A DNA stretch of 64,000 nt from positions 620,001 to 684,000 of the forward strand of contig NZ_JAKGSI010000001.1 of NCBI RefSeq assembly GCF_021568315.1. Direction: 5' to 3'. The stretch comes from Corynebacterium uropygiale. Lineage in GTDB: Bacteria > Actinomycetota > Actinomycetes > Mycobacteriales > Mycobacteriaceae. The stretch's first letter is position 1. Each line of letters starts with the position of its first letter. This document shows positions 14,739 through 23,204 of this stretch, one piece after another. The translations under genes were made by a program, and so were the position numbers. The notes beneath the pieces were generated by a model that saw only the letters and a list, made by a program, of their open reading frames with translations, did not search any database and was not told the DNA's origin.

Positions 14739-16016
14739 ATGACGACGTCCCTCCTCTTCGGTCATCCGGTCCACTGCCATCGTCTTGAGGTCCCGGAGGA
14801 TTACGCGCACCCCGAGCGCGGCAGCATCCAGCTCTTCGCCAGGGAGATCGCCCCGGCTGAGGCGAGCCCCGACACCCCGACCCTCCTCTTCCTCCAGGGC
14901 GGGCCCGGATTCCCCTCGCCGCGCCCCGCAGCGCTGAGTGGCTGGCTGGGTGAGCTTCTCCTCCGGTATCGCGTCGTCCTCCTTGACCAGCGCGGAACCG
15001 GGCACTCCAGCCGGATCGACGCCCACGGCCCCATCCCCACGGCCGAGGAGCTGGCCTGTTACCGGGCGGACAGTATTGTTCGCGACGCCGAGGCCCTACG
15101 GGAATACCTGGGCGTTCGGCGGTGGACCCTCTTTGGGCAGAGCTTCGGGGGATTCTGCATTACGCACTATCTGTCGGCGTTCCCGGAGAGCGTCGAGCGC
15201 GCATATCTCACGGGTGGGCTCCCGGGCATCCGACAGAGCGCCGAGGAGATCTACCGCCACACCTATGCTGCGCTGGCGCGCCGCCACCAGGAGTTCTACC
15301 GCCGCTACCCCTGGTGTGAGGATCGCATCCGCGAGATCTGCCTCCACCTCGAGAACGAGGAGGAGACGCTCCCCACCGGGGAGCGCCTGAGCGCCCGCCG
15401 CTTCCGGACGATCGGCATTGAGCTCGGGCGGGGTGCTGGGATGGAGAACCTCGCCTACCTGCTGGAAGACCCCTTCCACCAGCGCGGAGGCGGGCGCCGG
15501 CTGCGCGGGGATGTTCTGGCGGAGGTCGGGCGTCGAGTCTCCTTCGTGGAGGCGCCCCTCTACGCCGTGCTCCACGAGAGCATCTACGGCGGCACCGTCC
15601 CCGGCCCCACCGCCTGGGCGGCGGCCCGCGTGGCCGAGGAGATCCCCGGCTATTCCCCCTCCGCCGATCCCCGCGCCACCGAGGAGCCCTTCTACCTCTA
15701 TGGGGAACACATCTTCCCGTGGCTCTTCGAGGAGGACCCCGCACTGAGCCCCTTCGCGGGCGTGGCCGAGGAGCTCGCGCAGCGCACCGACTGGCCCTGC
15801 CTCTATGACGAGGAGGCCCTCGCCGAGGGGCCCGCCACCTGCGCGGCGGCGATTTACGTCGACGACGTCTTCGTGCCGCGAGAGCTCTCCCTGGAGACGG
15901 CCAGCTGCTTCCGGGACCTCCGGCCGTGGATCACCAACGAGTTCCACCACAACGGGATCCACGTGGACGGGGCGCGCATTCTGCGCCGCTTGATCTCCCT
16001 GGCGGAGGATTTTTAA
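14739..16016 (+). CDS. proline iminopeptidase-like alpha/beta hydrolase
   Basis: The 425-aa protein belongs to the S33 peptidase family (proline iminopeptidase), which removes N-terminal proline from peptides. Visible are the oxyanion motif LQGGPGFPSPR, VLLDQRGTGHSS, the nucleophile Ser in FGQSFGGF, and candidate Asp and His residues in YVDDVFVP and HHNGIHVDG near the C-terminus. The ATG at 14739 has AAGGTGG 5 nt upstream. The open frame extends far upstream but overlaps the promoter and the opposite FUSC gene. Length fits the larger actinobacterial Pip enzymes. It is probably cytoplasmic, as no signal peptide is present. Confidence 0.88.
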   Translation: MTTSLLFGHPVHCHRLEVPEDYAHPERGSIQLFAREIAPAEASPDTPTLLFLQGGPGFPSPRPAALSGWLGELLLRYRVVLLDQRGTGHSSRIDAHGPIPTAEELACYRADSIVRDAEALREYLGVRRWTLFGQSFGGFCITHYLSAFPESVERAYLTGGLPGIRQSAEEIYRHTYAALARRHQEFYRRYPWCEDRIREICLHLENEEETLPTGERLSARRFRTIGIELGRGAGMENLAYLLEDPFHQRGGGRRLRGDVLAEVGRRVSFVEAPLYAVLHESIYGGTVPGPTAWAAARVAEEIPGYSPSADPRATEEPFYLYGEHIFPWLFEEDPALSPFAGVAEELAQRTDWPCLYDEEALAEGPATCAAAIYVDDVFVPRELSLETASCFRDLRPWITNEFHHNGIHVDGARILRRLISLAEDF

Positions 16017-16045
16017 GTCCGCCTCAGCGAGTACTATATGCAAGC

Positions 16046-16159
16046 ATGGAATTCCCGCTGGAGTGGATAGATCTCGCCGACTATGTGGACGAGCTCGTCG
16101 AAGTTCCGGAAGAACACCTCATCAGCCCGCATATTCTGCCGCGGGTGTATGCCTCCTAG
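16046..16159 (+). CDS. possible 37-aa acidic small protein
   Basis: An ATG at 16046 opens 37 codons (MEFPLEWIDLADYVDELVE...) ending just before the ribokinase stop on the other strand. There is no Shine-Dalgarno site. TATAT just upstream could be part of a -10 box of a leaderless transcript. The composition looks protein-like (acidic, Leu/Val-rich), but the ORF is short and could be chance. Confidence 0.25.
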   Translation: MEFPLEWIDLADYVDELVEVPEEHLISPHILPRVYAS

Positions 16160-16165
16160 GAGGTC

Positions 16166-17107
16166 TTAGGACTCTTTCGCGGAGGGGCTGCCGGGAAGCT
16201 CGTCCGTGACGGTGGGGTAGGAGGGCTGGGCGCCCTGCCCAGTCACCGCGAAGGCGCCCACGCGGGAGGCGAAGGCCGCCGCGGTGGGCAGATCATCCCC
16301 GGCCACCAGGCGGGCCGCGAAGGCCCCAGCAAACGCATCCCCCGCGCCAGTGGTGTCCACCGCGTGGACGGGGACGGAGGGAACCTCGGTGAGGACGGTG
16401 CGCTCGCCGTCGCGCTCCGCCACGAGTGATCCGCGGGATCCCAGAGTGAGGACGACGGAGCGGAAGCCCTCCTCGATGAGGGCGCGCGCCATCTCCTGGG
16501 GAGTATCCCCGCTGGGTGCGGCGCCGAGCTGCTCGAGGATGAGGCCGGCCTCGTGCTCATTGGCCATGAGGGGATCCGCCTGGCGCAGCGCCGCGGGATC
16601 CATGGGGACCACGGGAGCCAGGTTGATGAGCACGCGGGTGCCCGCCTGGGCCGCGATCTCCACGGCCTTCTCATTGCCCGAGGCGGGGATTTCTCCCTGG
16701 AGGATGAGGAGGTCGGCGTCGGCGATGGCCTGCGCGTTCTTTTCTACCGCGGCGGCGTCCACCGTCCGGTTCGCGCCGGGCACGACGATGATGGTGTTCT
16801 CCCCGTCCTCCGAGACGGTGATGACGGCGAGCCCCGTGACCTCCTCCGTCTCCGCGATGCCGCGAAGGTCCACCCCCGAGGACCGCAGGATCCGGAGGGC
16901 CTCCGCCGCGTTGGGGTCGGTGCCCACGGCCCCGACCATGGCCACCTCCGCGCCAAGGAGCGCGGCGGCAACCGCCTGGTTGGCCCCCTTGCCGCCAGGG
17001 CTGATGCCCTCGCTGTGCCCGAGGAGCGTCTCCCCGGGGTGGGGGTGGCGCTCGACCCCCACGTTGAGATCAGCATTAATGGATCCGACGACAATCACTC
17101 CGCTCAT
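16166..17107 (-). CDS. rbsK: ribokinase
   Basis: This enzyme phosphorylates D-ribose to ribose-5-phosphate. The 313-aa PfkB-family protein has the N-terminal motif GSINADL, substrate-binding GGKGANQAVAAALLGAEV (about residues 41-58), and the C-terminal ATP/anion-hole motif DTTGAGDAFAGAFA (about 255-268) with the catalytic Asp. The ATG at 17107 gives MSGVIVVGSINAD, the usual start. No ribose transporter or RbsR lies next to it. It converges with the iminopeptidase-like gene, and the CAP-protein gene upstream (17158-17622) is on the same strand after a 50-nt gap. Confidence 0.95.
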   Translation of the reverse strand: MSGVIVVGSINADLNVGVERHPHPGETLLGHSEGISPGGKGANQAVAAALLGAEVAMVGAVGTDPNAAEALRILRSSGVDLRGIAETEEVTGLAVITVSEDGENTIIVVPGANRTVDAAAVEKNAQAIADADLLILQGEIPASGNEKAVEIAAQAGTRVLINLAPVVPMDPAALRQADPLMANEHEAGLILEQLGAAPSGDTPQEMARALIEEGFRSVVLTLGSRGSLVAERDGERTVLTEVPSVPVHAVDTTGAGDAFAGAFAARLVAGDDLPTAAAFASRVGAFAVTGQGAQPSYPTVTDELPGSPSAKES

Positions 17108-17157
17108 AGGCCCCAGTTCTACCATCGTGAGGCCATGGGCGGAGTGATTTGTGCTGC

Positions 17158-17622
17158 TTAGCGGCCAAATTCCTGAACAACGATGATCTGGCCGTCCCAG
17201 GCGCGGGCGATGCCGATGCCCACGGAGCGGTGAGCACCCACCATGTTGGCCCGGTGGCCCGGGGAGTTCTCCCAGGCGCCCACCGCGTGCTCGACGGCAC
17301 CGACCTTGGCGATGTTCTCCGCGGACGCGCCGACGAGCCCGAGGTTGGCGTGCTTGAACTGGTTGGTGAGCGCCAGGTACTCGGCCCACGCAGTGGCCGT
17401 CGCGTTGAGGCGGGCGTCCTGGGCCAGCGCGGGAAGCCCCTGGGAGGCGCGGAACGCGTTGGTCTGCGCGATGACGGTGTTGGTTTCCGGGGAGATGATC
17501 GAGCTGGAGAGCTCGGAGCTGCCCGGGATGTTCGGGGTGCCGGGTGCCGGGGCGGCCTGGGCCGTGATGGGGGCGAGGAGAACCGAGCCAGCCAGCGCTG
17601 AGGCGATGAGCGTCTTCTTCAT
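17158..17622 (-). CDS. secreted CAP-domain (SCP/PR1-like) protein
   Basis: The 154-aa protein has a classical signal peptide (MKKTLIASALAG..., cleavage probably after AQA at residues 21-23) and one CAP domain (about 45-154). Typical CAP sequences are seen: NAFRASQGLPALAQD, ATAWAEYLA, the His in KHANLG, GASAENIA and the His in NSPGHRANM. CAP proteins of actinobacteria are secreted and of mostly unknown function, perhaps lipid binding or wall-related. It lacks extra wall-anchoring domains. It is divergent from thpR with 47 bp between starts. Confidence 0.9.
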   Translation of the reverse strand: MKKTLIASALAGSVLLAPITAQAAPAPGTPNIPGSSELSSSIISPETNTVIAQTNAFRASQGLPALAQDARLNATATAWAEYLALTNQFKHANLGLVGASAENIAKVGAVEHAVGAWENSPGHRANMVGAHRSVGIGIARAWDGQIIVVQEFGR

Positions 17623-17669
17623 GATTCTTGAAATGAGAAGTGGGGGAGATCTCCCCTAGGGTGACAAGC

Positions 17670-18236
17670 ATGAGGTTATTTGCCGCGCTGCGTCCCGACG
17701 ACGCCGCCATCGAGCACCTTGTTCAGACGCTTCGGCCCATCCGCCGGGATCTCCCCACGGAGCTGCGCTGGACGGATCCTGATAACTGGCACCTCACCCT
17801 CGCCTTCTATGGCGAGCAGCCCGACGGGGCGGTGGAGGACATTGTCGCCTCCCTGGGCCAGGCCGCGATGGCAGCGGAAAACCCCCTCGACCTGCACCTT
17901 CGCGGGGCGGGCGTGTTTTCCCACAAGACCCTCTGGGTGGGTGTTGGGGGCGAGACCCGCCGCCTGCGCGCGCTCGCCGCGGACGCGGGTGCCCTTCTCC
18001 CCGACACAGAAAGCGAGTGCCGACGCCACCGCGGTCACCTCACGGTGGCGCGCCTCTCGCGCCGGGGCACGCGCCCGGCCCGCTGGGATCCGGTCCTCGA
18101 TGACCTGGCCCGCGCCCTCGCCGTCTATGTGGGGCCGACGTTCACCGCCTCGGAAATCATCCTCTACCAGTCCCTCCTCGGGAAGGGGCGCGGGGGTGGG
18201 CCGCTCTATGAGCCGCTCGCCACGATCAGCCTCTGA
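17670..18236 (+). CDS. thpR: RNA 2',3'-cyclic phosphodiesterase
   Basis: This enzyme opens 2',3'-cyclic phosphates at RNA ends and is a member of the 2H phosphoesterase family (LigT/ThpR). The 188-aa protein has the two H-x-T/S motifs, HLTLAFYG (about residue 41) and HLTVARL (about 125), and the typical start MRLFAALRPDD. The ATG at 17670 matches the family start. Its end overlaps the convergent ABC-ATPase gene by 11 bp. Confidence 0.9.
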   Translation: MRLFAALRPDDAAIEHLVQTLRPIRRDLPTELRWTDPDNWHLTLAFYGEQPDGAVEDIVASLGQAAMAAENPLDLHLRGAGVFSHKTLWVGVGGETRRLRALAADAGALLPDTESECRRHRGHLTVARLSRRGTRPARWDPVLDDLARALAVYVGPTFTASEIILYQSLLGKGRGGGPLYEPLATISL

Positions 18237-19740
18237 GCGTGGGCACCGCGGCGATGAGCTCCCGGGCGTAGTCGCTGGACGGGTGGCGCATGAGCTCCTC
18301 GCTGGGGCCGCGCTCGATGACGCGGCCCTGCCGCATGATGAGCATCTCCTCGCACAGGTACCGGGTCACCGTGAGGTCGTGGGAGACGAACACGAGGGAG
18401 AGGTCGAAGTCCTCGCAGAGCTTCTCGAGCAGCTCGATGATCGTGCTGCGCACCGTGACATCGAGCGCCGAGACCGGCTCATCCGCCAGGAGGATATCCG
18501 GCTGGAGGGCGAGGGCGCGGGCGATCGAGATCCGCTGCCGCTGGCCGCCAGAGAATTCGTGGGGGAAGCGGCGGAGGGCGTCGTCGCCGATGCCGACGGC
18601 GTGGAGTACCTCGCGCACGCGCTCGCGGCGCTCGGCCCGGGAGAGGCGCTGGCCGCGCAGCGGCTCGCCGACGATGCTCTCCACGCGCATCCGCGGGTCG
18701 AGGGAGCTCATCGGATCCTGGAAGACCATGTGGATGCGCTGGCCTTCGCTTTCGACGCGCCCCTCGGTGGGGGTGTCGAGGCCCGCGAGAAGCCGCAACA
18801 GGGAGGACTTTCCCGAGCCGGACTCGCCGACGATGCCCAGGCGCGCGCCGCGCCGGAGCTCGAGGTCCACCCCGTCGAGGGCCGTGACGGGCCCGCCCCG
18901 CCGCGCCGGGCGGGGATGCACCTTGCGCAGGCCCTCGGCGCGGAGGACCACCGGGGCGTCCTCGGTGGAGCGCGGCGGGCTGATGCGAGGCTGGGAATGC
19001 GCGACGAGGCTGCGGGTGTACTCGTGCTGGGGATCGCGGAGGACCGTCTCGGTGGGGCCGGTCTCCACGATGCGCCCGCGCTGCATGACCACGACCTTCT
19101 CGCACGTGCGCTGGACGAGCCCCAGGTCATGAGTGATGAAGAGCAGCCCGGTGCCCTTGCGCTCGACGAGGGTGAGGATGAGGTCCACGATGTGCTTTTG
19201 CACCGTGACGTCGAGGGCGGTCGTCGGCTCATCGCAGATGAGGAGGTCGGGGTCGTGAGCCAGGGCCATCGCGATGAGCACGCGCTGGCGCTGCCCGCCG
19301 GAGAGCTGGTGGGGGTAGGCGTGCCAGCGGTCCTCGCGAAGCCCCACGTCCTCCCAGAGGGAGCGGGCTCGACGCGAGGCCTCGGCGCCATGCACCCCGT
19401 GCACGTGGAGGGCCTCGAGGATTTGGTCGCTCGCCTTCATGAGCGGGTCGAGGGCGGTCATCGGCTCCTGGAATACCATGGCGACGCGCGTCCCGCGGAG
19501 CTTCTGCATGGCGGCGTCGGAGCGGGGGAGCTCCTCCCCGGCCAGCCGGATCGTGCCCCGAGCATCGAGGTTCTCGGGGAGAAGGCGCGTGACGGAGAGC
19601 GCCGTGAGGGACTTGCCGGAGCCGGATTCGCCGATGAGGCCGACGCGCTCGCCGGGGCCGATGTCGAAGCTGACGTCGTCGAGAATGCCGGGGATGCTGA
19701 GCCCGGAGACGCTGAGGGTGGGTGGGGTGCTCGTCGTCAT
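18226..19740 (-). CDS. fused dual ATP-binding subunit of a peptide/nickel-type ABC importer
   Basis: The 504-aa protein carries two complete nucleotide-binding domains, equal to DppD and DppF in one chain. Domain 1 (about 8-235) has Walker A GESGSGKSLTA, signature LSGGQRQR and Walker B LLICDEPTTALD. Domain 2 (about 265-500) has GESGSGKSSLL, FSGGQRQR and ILLADEPVSALD. It powers the import of peptides or related solutes through the two permeases encoded just upstream (4-bp overlap at 19737-19740). The ATG at 19740 fits the alignment. It is the last gene of the operon. Confidence 0.93.
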   Translation of the reverse strand: MTTSTPPTLSVSGLSIPGILDDVSFDIGPGERVGLIGESGSGKSLTALSVTRLLPENLDARGTIRLAGEELPRSDAAMQKLRGTRVAMVFQEPMTALDPLMKASDQILEALHVHGVHGAEASRRARSLWEDVGLREDRWHAYPHQLSGGQRQRVLIAMALAHDPDLLICDEPTTALDVTVQKHIVDLILTLVERKGTGLLFITHDLGLVQRTCEKVVVMQRGRIVETGPTETVLRDPQHEYTRSLVAHSQPRISPPRSTEDAPVVLRAEGLRKVHPRPARRGGPVTALDGVDLELRRGARLGIVGESGSGKSSLLRLLAGLDTPTEGRVESEGQRIHMVFQDPMSSLDPRMRVESIVGEPLRGQRLSRAERRERVREVLHAVGIGDDALRRFPHEFSGGQRQRISIARALALQPDILLADEPVSALDVTVRSTIIELLEKLCEDFDLSLVFVSHDLTVTRYLCEEMLIMRQGRVIERGPSEELMRHPSSDYARELIAAVPTLRG

Positions 19741-20627
19741 TGTGCACTCCTTCGGGTCATCGTGGAGCGGGGGTCGACGAGGTCGCGGACGCCGTCGCCG
19801 AGCAGGGAGAATCCGAGGACAGTGAGGGCGATCGCGAGGCCCGGCCACAGCACGAGGTGCGGGGCCGTCGCCAGGGAGGCCTGCGCATCCTGCAGCATGC
19901 GCCCCCAGGAGGGTTGCGGCGGCGGGGTGCCGAGGCCCAGGAAGCTCAAGGCCGCCTCCGCGAGGATCGCGAGGGCAAAGCCGACGGAGATCTGCACGAG
20001 CACCAGCCCCGCGATGTTCGGGAGGACGTGGCGCGCAGCGATTTCGACGCCCGGGCGCCCCGCCTGGCGTGCCGCGAGGATGAAGTCCTGCGCCATGACG
20101 CGCAGGGTGCCTGAGCGGGCCACCCGCGCGAAGGAGGGGGAGCCGGCGAGGCCGAGCGCGGCCATCGCCGTCCACGTGGAGGGGCCGACGATGGCGGTGG
20201 CGATGATCGCCATGAGGAGACCGGGGAAGGCGAGGACGAGGTCCGCGCCGCGCATGACGAGGCTTTCCACCCAGCCGCCGCGCATACCCGCGAGGATACC
20301 GAGCGGGGTGCCGATGAGCAGCGAAATCCCGACTGCTACGAGCCCCACGCCGATGCTCGTCTGCGCGCCCACCAGGATCCGGGAGAAGACATCCCGGCCG
20401 TAGCGGTCGGTGCCCATAAGGTGCTCGGCGGAGCTGCCGAGGAGCCGGTTCGCCGGGTCCACGTGGGTGGGATCCCACGGGGTCCAGAAGAAGGACACGA
20501 GGGCCCCGAGCAGGACCAGCCCAATAATGATCGCCCCAATCCAGGCGGAGATGGGGAGGCCGCGGCGCTGCTGGCGCGGGCGGTGCGCGCTCTGCGGCTG
20601 CGCTATCTGAGTGTGCTGAGAGGTCAC
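19737..20627 (-). CDS. ABC importer permease, DppC/OppC type
   Basis: The 296-aa inner-membrane permease has a cytoplasmic N-terminal tail, a first helix at about 28-48 and five further helices. The binding-protein-dependent (EAA) loop is visible around ILAARQAGRPGVEIAARHVLPN, and the DppC signature HLMGTDRYGRDVFSRI near residues 69-84 is complete. It overlaps the ATPase gene downstream and the DppB-like gene upstream by 4 bp each, so stoichiometric expression is expected. The solute is unknown; peptides are most common in the family. Confidence 0.93.
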   Translation of the reverse strand: MTSQHTQIAQPQSAHRPRQQRRGLPISAWIGAIIIGLVLLGALVSFFWTPWDPTHVDPANRLLGSSAEHLMGTDRYGRDVFSRILVGAQTSIGVGLVAVGISLLIGTPLGILAGMRGGWVESLVMRGADLVLAFPGLLMAIIATAIVGPSTWTAMAALGLAGSPSFARVARSGTLRVMAQDFILAARQAGRPGVEIAARHVLPNIAGLVLVQISVGFALAILAEAALSFLGLGTPPPQPSWGRMLQDAQASLATAPHLVLWPGLAIALTVLGFSLLGDGVRDLVDPRSTMTRRSAQ

Positions 20628-21580
20628 GACAGTTCACTCCTCACGCGGGGGTCGATGAGGGTGGCCGTCGCGTCGACGAGGAAGTTCACGATGAGAGTGA
20701 ACGCCACGAGGCACATGACGACGGCCTGGACGAGCGGGAGATCGCGGGTGGACACAGCGTCAACGAGCAAGGAGCCCAGCCCCGGGACCATGAAGACCCG
20801 CTCGATGACGACGGCGCCGATGACGAGGCTCGTGAGCTGCACGCCCGCCACCGTGAGCACCGGCAGTGCGGCGTGGCGCAGGCCGTGGCGGCGCAGGGCC
20901 GCGCCGAGCGACAGGCCCGTCATCCGGGCGGTGCGAATGTGGTCCTCCGCGATGACGTCGAGAATGGCGCTGCGGATATAGCGGGCGAGGATCGCGCTCT
21001 GCACGAGCGTGAGGGAGACCACCGGCAACACGAGGTGCGCGAGGAAAGCTCCGGGGCGATCGCCCGGCACCACCCAGCCCATCGCGGGGAGCAGGCGCCA
21101 GTGCAGCGCGAGGATCGCGACGAGCAGCAGCGCGGCGAGGAAATTCGGGATGGCCATGCCCACCTGGCTGGCGGCGGAGACGAGCAGCCCGTCGACGTGG
21201 TGTTGGCGTCGGGCCGCCCACATGCCCACGGGGATCGCGATGAGCAGGGAGAGGATCATCGCGCAGCCGCACATGATGGCGCTGACCTGCGCGCGGTCAG
21301 CGATCATGGGGCCGATGTCATGCTTGCTGCTCAGGGAGACGCCGAAGTCTCCGCGGAGCATCCCGAGGAACCAGTCGGCGAACTGGGTGAGAAGGGGGCG
21401 GTCGGTGCCGAGCTCGTGGGAGAGCTTCGCGACGGCCTCCGGGGTGGCGCTCACGCCGAGGGAGATCGCCGCTGGGTTGCCGGGGATGATGCGCAAAGCG
21501 ATGAAGATGATGATGCTCGCGGCGATGAGCCCCGCCACCAGCCGGGCGCAGATATGGAGAAGCGGTCTAAGAATCCTCAT
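20624..21580 (-). CDS. ABC importer permease, DppB/OppB type
   Basis: The 318-aa permease has an N-terminal helix (about 10-30), a periplasmic loop with the DppB-like RPLLTQFADWFLGMLRGDFG, and five more helices. The EAA-like loop is around RTARMTGLSLGAALRRHGLR, followed by VIERVFMVPGLGSLL, typical of DppB. It overlaps the binding-protein gene by 14 bp and the DppC gene by 4 bp. It pairs with DppC to form the channel. Confidence 0.93.
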   Translation of the reverse strand: MRILRPLLHICARLVAGLIAASIIIFIALRIIPGNPAAISLGVSATPEAVAKLSHELGTDRPLLTQFADWFLGMLRGDFGVSLSSKHDIGPMIADRAQVSAIMCGCAMILSLLIAIPVGMWAARRQHHVDGLLVSAASQVGMAIPNFLAALLLVAILALHWRLLPAMGWVVPGDRPGAFLAHLVLPVVSLTLVQSAILARYIRSAILDVIAEDHIRTARMTGLSLGAALRRHGLRHAALPVLTVAGVQLTSLVIGAVVIERVFMVPGLGSLLVDAVSTRDLPLVQAVVMCLVAFTLIVNFLVDATATLIDPRVRSELS

Positions 21581-23162
21581 TGTTCTCCCTGGTCATGCGG
21601 AAAAGTTGGAGAGAGTCCGTCGTGATGGTCGGGTGGATGCCGCCGACGCCCGGCCTGCTCAGCACGATGTTCGGCACGTTCATGAGCGTGATCCCGTAGG
21701 CGTGGTCCATGATGCGGTCGACGGCGGTGCGCATCGTGGGGACCTCGGCGTCGGCGCTGCCGCGGTCGGCCTTCGTGAAGAGCTCCTGGAGCTGCGGGTC
21801 ATTGACGCCGAGGTAGTAGGTGGGATCGCCGAAGATGCGGGAGATATCGCGCGGTTCCACGTGAGCGATGAGCGACATGTCATAGTCGTGCTGCTTGTGC
21901 ACCTCAGAGAGCCACACGGCGGGGAACTCCGTCTTCTTCAGATGCACGCGGAAGCCGACGTCCACCAGCTGGGAGTAGACCACCTCGCTGGCCGCCTGCG
22001 CATAGGGGAGGGAGGGCACGGAGATGGTGATCTCCGGGCCGGGATTCGCCTCGGTGCCGTAGCCGGCCTCGCGCAGCAGGTCCCGGGCTTTCTCGGGGTT
22101 GTGCTCGTAGTACTCGTGGGGGTCGTACCAGGGGTCGGTTGGCGCGACCGGGGTCCCGCCGGTATCCGTGCCATAGCCCTCCCAAGCTGTGTCGAGGACC
22201 GCGCGCCGATCCACCGCATAGGAGACGGCTTTGCGCACGCGCTCGTCGTTAAAGGGGGCGCGCTGGTTGTTCATGCTGAGGAGGAATTCGCCGTTGCTCG
22301 TCCCCACGGAGACCTTGGGGGAGGGGTCGATGGAGTCGAGCATCTCCGGGTTCGTGTGACCCCAAATGACGTCGAGGTCCCCGGTGCTTAAGGCGTTGGT
22401 CGCGGAGATGGCGTCCGTGAAGAACTGGATGGATGCCTCGTGGAACTCCGGGGCTGTGCCCCAGTAGTCGTCCCGGGCGCGGAAGTGGATGCCCGTGCCG
22501 GGGGAGAAGAAGGTCACCCGGTAGGGGCCGGTGCCCAGTGGGTCCGTGCCGATCCGCTCAATCCCCTGGGGTGCCATCATGGCGCCGACGAAGGTCGTCA
22601 TCCGCCAGAGCCACTGCGTTGAGCGGTGGGAGAGCGTGATGGTGAGCGTGTGCGGGTCCGGGGTAGCGATGTCCGAGATGACGTCGAGCTGGCGGGCGGA
22701 GGTGTTGATCCACTCCTCCCGGGCGCGGCGCAGGGAGAAGGCTGCCGTCTCCGAGGTGAAGGGGCTGCCGTCCGAGAACGTGACCTCGGGACGCAGGCGG
22801 AAGGTGTAGGTGAGCTCATCGGGGCTCACCTCCCAGGAGCTGGCCAGGCATGGGGCGAGGTGGCCGTCGTCATCGATGGTGATGAGCGTTTCGTACACGT
22901 TTCCCATGAGCGCCTGGGGGATGGCGGCCCCGGAGTCCCGGGTGAAGTCCATGCTCATCATCGCTGTGGTTGTCCCGACGCGCACCGTGTCCTCCGCCGA
23001 GGCGCTGCCGACAGGGACGGCAGTGTGCCCCGCGGCGCAGCCACCGAGGCTGAGCGCGAGGCAGAGCGCGAAGCCCGCCGCGGCGACCCGGCGGCTGGGG
23101 CTCGGGGTGCGACGGCGGGAGGGCGGTTGGGCACGATGGTCGGGGATCCGGAACGGCCTCAT
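21567..23162 (-). CDS. solute-binding lipoprotein of the ABC importer (family 5)
   Basis: The 531-aa protein has an unusually long N-terminal region and a lipobox SLGGC with Cys at about residue 42. SRRVAAAGF before the hydrophobic core resembles a Tat signal. The mature part is an extracellular family-5 (DppA/OppA-like) binding protein, with YETLITIDDDGHLAPCLASS and FRLRPEVTFSDGSPF as the usual signatures. It captures the solute for the permeases encoded downstream. The ATG at 23162 lacks a Shine-Dalgarno site and is 5 nt from a hairpin (23168-23188). The GntR gene lies 42 bp upstream on the same strand. Confidence 0.9.
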   Translation of the reverse strand: MRPFRIPDHRAQPPSRRRTPSPSRRVAAAGFALCLALSLGGCAAGHTAVPVGSASAEDTVRVGTTTAMMSMDFTRDSGAAIPQALMGNVYETLITIDDDGHLAPCLASSWEVSPDELTYTFRLRPEVTFSDGSPFTSETAAFSLRRAREEWINTSARQLDVISDIATPDPHTLTITLSHRSTQWLWRMTTFVGAMMAPQGIERIGTDPLGTGPYRVTFFSPGTGIHFRARDDYWGTAPEFHEASIQFFTDAISATNALSTGDLDVIWGHTNPEMLDSIDPSPKVSVGTSNGEFLLSMNNQRAPFNDERVRKAVSYAVDRRAVLDTAWEGYGTDTGGTPVAPTDPWYDPHEYYEHNPEKARDLLREAGYGTEANPGPEITISVPSLPYAQAASEVVYSQLVDVGFRVHLKKTEFPAVWLSEVHKQHDYDMSLIAHVEPRDISRIFGDPTYYLGVNDPQLQELFTKADRGSADAEVPTMRTAVDRIMDHAYGITLMNVPNIVLSRPGVGGIHPTITTDSLQLFRMTRENNEDS

Positions 23163-23167
23163 GGGGC

Positions 23168-23188
23168 CTGAGCCTAGAGAGGGCTCAG
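23168..23188 (-). promoter_or_regulatory. hairpin just before the binding-protein start codon
   Basis: A perfect 7-bp inverted repeat (CTGAGCC with GGCTCAG, 7-nt loop) occupies the gap between the GntR gene and the ATG at 23162, where a ribosome site would normally be. It could be an operator or a translational control hairpin. There is no T run after it. Confidence 0.35.
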
Positions 23189-23204
23189 AGGAGGGGAAGA
23201 ATCG

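Noticed and set aside
17680-20403. 907-codon plus-strand frame across thpR and the ABC operon
   Set aside because: It crosses a real gene on one strand and three on the other, and its composition is that of a shadow frame.
21567-23162. Nickel-binding NikA-type protein
   Set aside because: General family-5 features only; no nickel-specific neighbours such as urease or nikR are present.
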